Notes under the pieces: generated by a model
Told to the model about the DNA's origin: nothing
Database searches by the model: none
What the model saw: the letters and a program-made list of their open reading frames with translations, nothing else
Shown here: positions 23,277-29,797 of the stretch, piece by piece
How the letters are laid out: every line of letters starts with the position of its first letter
Numbering within the stretch: the stretch's first letter is position 1
Translations under genes and position numbers: made by a program
Assembly (NCBI GenBank): GCA_937902425.1
Contig: CALFNB010000226.1
Coordinates: forward strand, 1-33,698
Length of the DNA stretch: 33,698 nt
Direction of reading: 5' to 3'
From: an uncultured Acetobacteraceae bacterium
GTDB taxonomy: Bacteria > Pseudomonadota > Alphaproteobacteria > Acetobacterales > Acetobacteraceae

Positions 23277-24797
23277 ATGTCCGATAGCGAAACGTCTCCG
23301 ACCCTGACCCAGGCGCGGCGCCTGATGCTGATGGCGGCGGTGATCCTCGGTTCTACTCTGTATTCGACGACGTTGTTGATCGCATCAACGTTGTTGCCGC
23401 AGATGCAAGGCACCATGGGCGCCACGTCCGACGAAATCGCCTGGGCGATGACGTTCAACATCCTGGCGACCGCCGTGGTGACGCCGATGACCGGATGGCT
23501 GGTGTCGCGGTTCGGCCGGCGCAACGTCATGACGTGGTCGATCCTCGGTTTCACCATCGCCACCTGGGCGTGCGGCGCTGCGGACTCGCTGAACACGCTG
23601 GTGTTCTGGCGTATCTTGCAAGGCGGCATCGGCGCGCCGGTCATTCCCCTGTCGCAAGCGGTTCTGCTGGACAGTTTCCCGCGCCGCCAGGTGGGCATGG
23701 TGACCTCGGTGTTCGGCATGGCGGTGGTGATCGGGCCGGTGATCGGTCCGACTCTCGGCGGCTTCCTGGCCGAGGCCTACAGTTGGCGGTGGGCGTTCTA
23801 CATGCTGGTGCCGGTGGGACTGATCGCCTGGGTTGGCCTCCGGGCGACCATGCCCGGCGACACCGCCAAGGGCCATATCCGGCTCGACTGGACCGGGTTC
23901 CTGACGCTGTCGGCGGCGATTTCCTGCGTGCAACTGGTGCTGGCGCGCGGTCAGCGGCTCGATTGGTTCGAAGCGGATGAGATCGTGATCGAGACGGTGC
24001 TGGCGGCGGTCGCGCTGTTCATGTTCGTCGCCCATACGCTGACCGCCGAGCGGCCGTTCCTCGACCCGAAATTGTTGGCTGATTCGAATTACGCCCTGGG
24101 CCTGGTGCTGGTGACGATCTACGGGATGCTGAACTTCACGCCGGTCGTGCTGCTGCCTTCGTTGCTGCAGCAATACGCCGGATATCCCGATCAGATCATC
24201 GGCGGCATCCTCGGCGCGCGAGGGGTCGGCGCGACCATCGGCTTCTTCCTGGCGATGTTCATCGGCAAGCTCGATCCGCGCATCGGCATGATATTTGGGT
24301 TCAGCCTGCTGGTCGCGTCGGGCTGGTGGCTGATGAGTCTGGATCTGAATGTCGGCATGACGACGCTGGCGCTGAACAGCGTGTTGCAGGGGATCGGGAT
24401 CGGCGTGTTCTGGGTGCCGTTGACGATCTCCACCTTCGCCACGCTGGAGGCTCGCCTGCTGCCCGAGGCGATGGCGTTGTTTCACCTGCTGCGCAACATC
24501 GGCTCCAGCTTCTTCATTTCGGTGTGCGTCGCCGAAATCGTGCGCGCGACGGGGTCGAACTACAGCCGGCTGACGGAGCAGATCACCCCGTACAACAAGG
24601 CACTCAATCTGCCCTGGGTCATGGGCGCCTGGAGTACGGAAACGACCGAGGGCCTGGCGCGGCTGGCGAAGGAAATCAACCGCCAGGCGGCGATGATCGG
24701 CTACACCAACGCGTTCGCCTGGTACACCGCGACGTCGGCGGGGGCGATCCTGTTGATCATGTTGGCGAAGAAACGGACGCGGAAGGCGGCGGGGTAA
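23277..24797 (+). CDS. EmrB-type DHA2 major-facilitator exporter
   Basis: The 506-residue product has about 14 hydrophobic helices. The MFS motif A is visible between helices 2 and 3 (GWLVSRFGRRNVMTW), and the antiporter motif C-like run VIGPVIGPTLGGFL occurs in helix 5. It should export toxic or metabolic compounds using the proton gradient, with the adjacent EmrA-like adaptor. ATG 23277 is the family-like start; the track extends the frame far upstream only because the strand opposite emrA is open. Its last 41 bases overlap the convergent proline-rich gene. Ribosome-binding sequence is poor at both candidate starts (23214 and 23277). Confidence 0.92.
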   Translation: MSDSETSPTLTQARRLMLMAAVILGSTLYSTTLLIASTLLPQMQGTMGATSDEIAWAMTFNILATAVVTPMTGWLVSRFGRRNVMTWSILGFTIATWACGAADSLNTLVFWRILQGGIGAPVIPLSQAVLLDSFPRRQVGMVTSVFGMAVVIGPVIGPTLGGFLAEAYSWRWAFYMLVPVGLIAWVGLRATMPGDTAKGHIRLDWTGFLTLSAAISCVQLVLARGQRLDWFEADEIVIETVLAAVALFMFVAHTLTAERPFLDPKLLADSNYALGLVLVTIYGMLNFTPVVLLPSLLQQYAGYPDQIIGGILGARGVGATIGFFLAMFIGKLDPRIGMIFGFSLLVASGWWLMSLDLNVGMTTLALNSVLQGIGIGVFWVPLTISTFATLEARLLPEAMALFHLLRNIGSSFFISVCVAEIVRATGSNYSRLTEQITPYNKALNLPWVMGAWSTETTEGLARLAKEINRQAAMIGYTNAFAWYTATSAGAILLIMLAKKRTRKAAG

Positions 24798-25401
24798 CGG
24801 TTTTCCCAGGCTCCGTTGCGACAGGCCCGTTGCCGTTCGCGGGGTTGCCGGCGTACTGGGCTGACGCGGCCTGTGGCGGGCGCTGGGGTTGGGGTTGGGG
24901 TTGGGCGGCCCCGATCGGAACGCGGGATCGCGGAGCCTCTGGCGTCGGAGCCGGCGTGATCTGGGGGGCTTCCGTTTCCGGCGACTCCGAAGGCGCTGGC
25001 TGCATCTTATCTTCCGGCGGAGGTACCGCGGCCGCGGGCGCGCTGGCCTGGCTGGCGGCGGCGGGTATTCGGTAACGATCCAACCGGTCGAGGTTCATAT
25101 GGAATGATTTGTTCATCGCGACGATGTTCGACCGCGTGGCATGGCGCATGGTTTCCAGGTCGCCGCGCAACGTGTCGCGGATACTGGCGGTCATCACCGC
25201 GTGAAACATCACGCAATGGCCGGCGAGGATGACCTGGACGACGTTCCTGGGGTTGAACTCCTCGATCATCATGGTGGCCACGCGGGCGCGAATGGATTGG
25301 TCCTGGTTGCCGTCGCCTGGGCGCTCGGAGATGGCTTTCGCCATGTCGTCGATGGCATGGGTGACGGCGTCTTTGACGCTGAGTTCCTGTTGCGTGGGCA
25401 T
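24757..25401 (-). CDS. Hypothetical protein with proline-rich tail
   Basis: The 214-residue product has a helical N-terminal half (residues 1-110) rich in Met, Asn and Arg, with no signal peptide, followed by a disordered Ala/Pro/Gln tail with a PQPQPQ run. I recognise no family. A TTGACG / TATTAA promoter with 18-base spacing lies about 36 bases upstream, which supports expression. The 3' end overlaps the end of the emrB-like gene by 41 bases tail to tail. The QP run is encoded by a GGGGTT repeat on the opposite strand. The clear change from ordered to disordered composition in this frame argues against it being a shadow. Confidence 0.7.
   Translation of the reverse strand: MPTQQELSVKDAVTHAIDDMAKAISERPGDGNQDQSIRARVATMMIEEFNPRNVVQVILAGHCVMFHAVMTASIRDTLRGDLETMRHATRSNIVAMNKSFHMNLDRLDRYRIPAAASQASAPAAAVPPPEDKMQPAPSESPETEAPQITPAPTPEAPRSRVPIGAAQPQPQPQRPPQAASAQYAGNPANGNGPVATEPGKTVTPPPSASVSSPT
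24885..24905 (+). repeat. GGGGTT tandem repeat, G-quadruplex-type motif
   Basis: Four G-runs (4, 4, 4 and 3 bases) separated by TT occur in 21 bases on the plus strand. They lie inside the proline-rich gene on its template strand and about 90 bases after the emrB stop. Sequence of this form folds into G-quadruplex structures in DNA or RNA. Confidence 0.75.
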
Positions 25402-25437
25402 GCGAGGACCGCCTGGGTTGGAGTGGTTGGGTAAACG

Positions 25438-25467
25438 TTAATATGTCTAACAACAGTGGCGCGTCAA
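25438..25467 (-). promoter_or_regulatory. Sigma70-like promoter of the proline-rich protein gene
   Basis: On the minus strand, TTGACG (25462-25467) and TATTAA (25438-25443) are separated by 18 bases. The -10 ends about 36 bases before the ATG at 25401. The surrounding sequence is locally AT-rich. Both hexamers are close to consensus. Confidence 0.5.
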
Positions 25468-25584
25468 GGGCGGTTCTCGCATCGGCGGCGATCAGGCGTC
25501 GTCAGGTTTCTGATCACTGTCAGCGTCGGACGCGACATCTGCTTCGCTGAGGCCGCGACCATGGCGTGACGTCATGAACAGAAG

Positions 25585-26349
25585 TCACGGCCCTGAAACC
25601 GGCAGCGCATGGCCCGATGCGATCGCCATCGCGCCCCAAACCAGATCGCGGTACGCCTCGTCGAACGAGACACCCTTGATTTCCCAGGCCTTGCCGTCGG
25701 CCCGCCACGCGCCGGTCCAACCGGGATCGGCATTGCTCCATCGCAGCGTGCCCGTGACCACCAATGCATCCGGCACCCTGGCGTCCGCGGTCGCACTGGC
25801 AAGCGGCGGCAGCACGAGGTGCATGCCGTAACGCGTGGCCGCCGCCAACAACGCCTGACGATGCCGCTCATCATTGTCGCCGTCAGCGGTCAACGGAAAG
25901 CGTCCGCCTTTGTTGTCCGCGATCTCGATGCGCACCAGTAACGTTGGCCGCTCCGCCAGCCAGGGCCTGTCGCCAAGCTCCGCCAACGCCGCATCGATCT
26001 TCGCCGGGGAAAAGCGCGCGACCAACGTGTAGGGACGGTCGCGGGTGCCCTGCTCATCATGCTTCGGCAGGTCGCTCATACGGTCGAGGTAGAGATAATC
26101 CTCCACCATGTCCGCCGCCTTCGCCGCCAGCGGATCGACACGGGGATCACGCGGCAACCCGGGATCGCCGGAGCGTTTCACGAGCACGTCGCGCAACGCA
26201 TGATCCAGGCCTTCCGCGCGTGTGCCGTCACCGGTGCCGGTCACGATCGCGGTGCCCTCGCAAAGCGCCTGGTCGTCCCGCGCCTGGACCGCGGCGGCGA
26301 ACAGCGCGAGGCTGGTGCACAGGACAACGATCGATGCGCGGCGGATCAT
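25585..26349 (-). CDS. DUF2066 family exported protein
   Basis: The 254-residue product starts with a signal peptide ending near residue 23 (AAAVQARD). It then has GTRAEGLDHALRDVLVKRSGDP, the hallmark of DUF2066 proteins, and continues through YTLVARFSPAKID and ERPTLLVRIEI. The family is conserved in Proteobacteria, exported, and of unknown function. In related genomes it often precedes purine-biosynthesis or replication-initiation helper genes; none is seen here. The start at ATG 26349 fits the signal peptide. It lies 53 bases downstream of the LysE-type gene on the same strand, so they may be co-transcribed. Confidence 0.85.
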   Translation of the reverse strand: MIRRASIVVLCTSLALFAAAVQARDDQALCEGTAIVTGTGDGTRAEGLDHALRDVLVKRSGDPGLPRDPRVDPLAAKAADMVEDYLYLDRMSDLPKHDEQGTRDRPYTLVARFSPAKIDAALAELGDRPWLAERPTLLVRIEIADNKGGRFPLTADGDNDERHRQALLAAATRYGMHLVLPPLASATADARVPDALVVTGTLRWSNADPGWTGAWRADGKAWEIKGVSFDEAYRDLVWGAMAIASGHALPVSGP

Positions 26350-26402
26350 GATGGCGTCTGCCCGTTTACGACGAATGGACAGGCTGTTCCAGCCGCGGCG
26401 GT

Positions 26403-27020
26403 CTATTTGTTCCGGGCGAACGCCAGCGCCGCGCCGGCCCCGATCAGCACGCCTCCCGATAGCCGGTTGCGCAGCCGGCCGCGCGATGCCAGCAGTCCGC
26501 GGGCGCGACCGGCGACCAGAGCCCAGAGACCATCGACGATGATCGCGATGAGGACGAACGTCACGGAAAGAACCACGATTTGCGTTCCAACATGCTGGTT
26601 CATCGTAACGAACTGCGGAAAGAACGCACCGTAGAAAAACAGCGTCTTGGGGTTGGTCAAAGAGACCAGCAGCGCGCGAAAATATATCGCTCGCGGCGAC
26701 CTCGGCTGTGGCCGCGCCTTGGTCAGATCAATCAGCGGCGCGCGCCACTGCGCGATACCGAGCCAGATCAGGTAGGCGACACCGATCCAACGAAGCCACT
26801 CGAACCAGACACCGAGCGTTCCCAACATCTCGGTCAGGCCGAGCGCGGTCAGAACAAGCTGTGGGACCATCGCCGAAGTGGTGCCGGCGAGGGTGAGCAG
26901 GCCATATCTTGGTCCATGGGCGACGCTGTTGGCGACAATCAGCGCGACGTTCGGCCCCGGTATGAGCATCAGAACGGTGACCGCCGCGGCGAACGCCAGA
27001 AAAAGCCCAGGATCGATCAT
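26403..27020 (-). CDS. LysE/RhtB-family exporter
   Basis: The 205-residue product has six hydrophobic segments with the family signature LMLIPGPNVALIVANSVAHGPRYG at its N-terminus, and SLTNPKTLFFYGAFFPQF in the centre. Members export amino acids such as homoserine, threonine or lysine. ATG 27020 follows GAAGGA at proper spacing; the track's upstream extension is not family-like. No LysR-type or other regulator is adjacent, and the amino acid exported cannot be told from the sequence. Confidence 0.93.
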   Translation of the reverse strand: MIDPGLFLAFAAAVTVLMLIPGPNVALIVANSVAHGPRYGLLTLAGTTSAMVPQLVLTALGLTEMLGTLGVWFEWLRWIGVAYLIWLGIAQWRAPLIDLTKARPQPRSPRAIYFRALLVSLTNPKTLFFYGAFFPQFVTMNQHVGTQIVVLSVTFVLIAIIVDGLWALVAGRARGLLASRGRLRNRLSGGVLIGAGAALAFARNK

Positions 27021-27149
27021 GGGTCTGTCCTTCGGAGCAACAGGGTTCTTGAAGTCACGATTGTTAAATCCTGGAACTGGGCAATGCGATGCACGCACTG
27101 TTCGTCTGGTTACGGAATACCGGCGAGGAGAGGGGTATTGGAGGACGTG

Positions 27150-27773
27150 TCAGCGCCTGCTCGCGGACTGGCGCGGCAGCATTCTTTCAAGCACGTCATC
27201 ATCCAAAACATAACGGTGAAACAGCACGGCCGCGATGTGCAAACCGACGGTCGCCAATATAATCCAACCGATAATGCCATGTACACGTTGCAACCTGGCT
27301 GCCTGAGCGAGGCCGGCCGGGTCGAGCGCGGGCATGTCAAAATGGTTGAAAGCGCTGTCGCCCGTGGCCCACAGCAGTAACATGCCTTCGAGCACCATCG
27401 CCGCCAGCAGCACGTAGAGACCCACATGCGTGATCCGGCTGGCCAGCCCCATCGCGCCGGCATCGGCCGGCGGCGGTGGTTCGCCGAACGACAGGCGCCA
27501 GACGAAGCGCACGCCCCCGACCATACCCAGCACGGTACCCAGGAGGATGTGCACCGACCGCGCGTCCGACCGCGCTGAGCCCGCCGGGAACCAATCGAGG
27601 GTCTCGGCGCCGATCCACAGCGCCGCCACCAGTGCTGCTACCAGCCAATGCAAAACAATCGAGGTCCAGTCGTAACGTTGCTGATTTGGCTCGTTAGGCG
27701 CCACGGCCTGACTCTCCTGAAAGGTTACGGGGGCGAACTGATGGCTTTCCCCGGAAGCGACGTATGCGGTCAT
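27150..27773 (-). CDS. Cytochrome b561-family membrane protein
   Basis: The 207-residue product has four membrane helices and His residues placed as in bacterial cytochrome b561 (CybB/YceJ type): His42 (VLHW), His75 (SVHILLG), His116 (RITHVGLY), His165 (RVHGIIGW) and His179 (VGLHIAAV). Heme b binding and electron transfer from quinol or to a periplasmic acceptor are expected. The N-terminal 35 residues are soluble and variable. GCGAGG precedes the ATG, 15 bases after the previous stop. It is the last gene of a three-gene membrane operon. It could serve as electron donor or acceptor for the two unknown membrane proteins. Confidence 0.9.
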   Translation of the reverse strand: MTAYVASGESHQFAPVTFQESQAVAPNEPNQQRYDWTSIVLHWLVAALVAALWIGAETLDWFPAGSARSDARSVHILLGTVLGMVGGVRFVWRLSFGEPPPPADAGAMGLASRITHVGLYVLLAAMVLEGMLLLWATGDSAFNHFDMPALDPAGLAQAARLQRVHGIIGWIILATVGLHIAAVLFHRYVLDDDVLERMLPRQSASRR

Positions 27774-27788
27774 CAGCCTCGCGGCAGG

Positions 27789-28157
27789 TCAATGCAGCAG
27801 CCAAATGAAGGGTGGGAAGGTCAACAGAAATCCCGCCGCCAGCATCGCATATGCCACCACATTGATCCGCCTGAGCCGCAAGTTACGCGTACGCCAGCGT
27901 ACCGCGAGAAGCAGCCAGGCCAACAGCCAGACGCCGACCGCGCCGGTGCTGACACCGGAAAGCGGACCGCTCGGCCGCCAGATGTTGAAGGTGGTGCCCA
28001 CAACGGGCCACAGGTCACCAGCGGTGGTAAAGAGGCCGAGTGCGAGCGAGCCGATTCCCGTCGCCAGGATCGCCGCCGCGCCCAGGCCGTTCGGCAGGGA
28101 TCCCAGTACATCGTCTGGGTTCGCGGTCCCGGCGGTGGATTTTGTCTCTCTTTCCAC
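27789..28157 (-). CDS. Small membrane protein of unknown family
   Basis: The 122-residue product has three hydrophobic helices (about 24-46, 71-86 and 98-120) after a polar N-terminal tail. It has no histidine in the membrane segments, so it is unlikely to bind heme itself. The start is a GTG one base after the stop of the preceding gene, indicating tight translational coupling. It is placed between a His-rich membrane protein and a cytochrome b561-like protein, so a structural subunit role is plausible. I recognise no named family. Confidence 0.75.
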   Translation of the reverse strand: MERETKSTAGTANPDDVLGSLPNGLGAAAILATGIGSLALGLFTTAGDLWPVVGTTFNIWRPSGPLSGVSTGAVGVWLLAWLLLAVRWRTRNLRLRRINVVAYAMLAAGFLLTFPPFIWLLH

Positions 28158-28158
28158 G

Positions 28159-28725
28159 CTACTTGTGTCCCATTAATACAATCTCGGGGCCGCCGCTGGT
28201 CGGAGCGTGGACGTTGATCAGCGCGCCGAATACACCAGAGACAAGGGTTGCCAGGAAGGCTGCCGCGGTGAAGCCCAGAATCGCGTTGCGCATCTGTCGG
28301 TGGCGCGCGATGTTCGGGCCGTAGGTAATGAACACGACGGCCACCATGGTCATCGCTATGGGGGTGAACCACGAAACGTGCTCTTTCCATTCCATGCCGA
28401 ATTCGTGCCACCCGGCGGTCATCGGGTTGGACAGCAGCAAGAGGCGCGGATACCTCGTGAGGTCAGTTGTGCCGGCTGGCGCCACGGCCCGGTACCAGGG
28501 ATAAACGATGTAAGTACCGGACAGCACGGTAATCCAGGCCAGGGCGGACATGCTGAGCAGGTAAAAGCGGAAAAGCTTGTAATGAGGCGAGGAAGCCGGC
28601 CAGATTCCACCGCTCGCCGCGGTCGCATAGATCACCCCGATGGCACCTGAGAAGGCGAGCATGAACAGTGCTCCAAACCCCATGCCATGCAGGAGGGTAA
28701 TCAGATCACGAACGCTGATGACCAT
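28159..28725 (-). CDS. Five-helix membrane protein with conserved-looking histidines
   Basis: The 188-residue product has about five hydrophobic helices. Histidines lie near membrane boundaries: His13 (LLHGMGFGALF), His48, His107 and His116 (EWKEHVSWF), and His173. The pattern suggests heme or metal binding, but I cannot assign a family. ATG 28725 has GGGAGG seven bases upstream; the track's GTG at 28734 falls inside that site and is rejected. It leads an operon with a small membrane protein and a cytochrome b561-like protein. A membrane redox or respiratory-accessory complex is the natural inference. Confidence 0.8.
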   Translation of the reverse strand: MVISVRDLITLLHGMGFGALFMLAFSGAIGVIYATAASGGIWPASSPHYKLFRFYLLSMSALAWITVLSGTYIVYPWYRAVAPAGTTDLTRYPRLLLLSNPMTAGWHEFGMEWKEHVSWFTPIAMTMVAVVFITYGPNIARHRQMRNAILGFTAAAFLATLVSGVFGALINVHAPTSGGPEIVLMGHK

Positions 28726-29022
28726 GGTCGGCACCTCCCAAAGCGACCGTCGAGCCCCATGGCGAAGTCATGCCCCCGGCATTTCTCCGACGATCATCCG
28801 CTTTGTTCCGGGAGGTAGCCACCCATTCGGACGTTTGGCAACGAAGGGGGATAAGCCTCGGACCGCGCGCCTCTGAAACGGCGCGGTGTTGTCCATAAGT
28901 ATCGAATTGCGCAAAGCCGCGCCGCCACCCCACCACCCTGATTTCGGCAATCGCCACCACCGCGGCTATGCTGTCGGAACGAACGGCGGCGCACCCGTGG
29001 CCGCGAAGGGAGAGAGACCAAA

Positions 29023-29712
29023 ATGGCAACCTACGTACTTCTCCACGGCGCCTATCAGGGCGGCTGGATCTGGCAACACGTGACTCCGCATCTGCGTGCC
29101 GCCGGCCATACCGTGTTCGCCCCCACCTTGGATGGCTGCGCCGAACGCCGCCACGCGTTGCGACCCGGCATCGACACCGAGAGCCAGGCCGCCGAGGTGG
29201 CGGAGATGCTGTTCTTCGAGGACCTCAAGGACATCGTCCTGGTCGGCACCAGTTGCGGTGGCATGGTGGCTTGCCGGGTCGCCGAACTCGCCCGCCCGCG
29301 GATCGGCCGCGTCGTGCTCGCCGACGCATTGTCGCTGTTCAATGGGGAGGCGGTGTCCGACCACGTCAAACGCCCGACCGCGGTGACAACCGGCGTTGGC
29401 ACCGGCCCATCGCGCGAAGACGCCGCCAACCGCATGTTCATCTCCCTGCCCGAACCGATGAAATCCTGGGCTTTGGAGCGCGTCACCCCGCATCCGATCG
29501 CGGCGATGCAGGCCCCGGTGAAGCTCGACAGTTTCTGGGGGCAAAGCTGGAAGGCCTCGGTGATTTGGTGCCGGCAGAGCGTCAACCCGCCCGTCGCGTA
29601 TCAGCGCCGCGCCCAGGAGACCTTGAAGGCAAGCTGGCATGAACTGGATACGGGGCATTACCCGATGCTCACCGAGCCGGAGAAGCTCGCGCGACTGATG
29701 ATGGCCGGGTAA
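29023..29712 (+). CDS. Alpha/beta hydrolase, EstC/hydroxynitrile-lyase-like
   Basis: The 229-residue product starts MATYVLLHGAYQGGWIW, typical of the small alpha/beta hydrolases related to EstC, salicylate-binding esterase and hydroxynitrile lyases. The nucleophile is Ser77 in LVGTSCGGM and the His is in DTGHYPMLTEP near the end. It probably hydrolyses a small ester or amide in the cytoplasm. GGGAGAG at good spacing supports the ATG. It lies 85 bases upstream of the hpnN start on the same strand and may be co-transcribed, though no functional link is known. The 297-base gap upstream shows a GC hairpin (CCGCGC...GCGCGG) but no clear promoter. Confidence 0.88.
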   Translation: MATYVLLHGAYQGGWIWQHVTPHLRAAGHTVFAPTLDGCAERRHALRPGIDTESQAAEVAEMLFFEDLKDIVLVGTSCGGMVACRVAELARPRIGRVVLADALSLFNGEAVSDHVKRPTAVTTGVGTGPSREDAANRMFISLPEPMKSWALERVTPHPIAAMQAPVKLDSFWGQSWKASVIWCRQSVNPPVAYQRRAQETLKASWHELDTGHYPMLTEPEKLARLMMAG

Positions 29713-29797
29713 CAACCAGACGGGCGGCGGGTCCACGATGGACCGGGCCAGACCAACCGACTATCAGAGGCCAACCCGATCGAGTCGCCGTGCCCCT

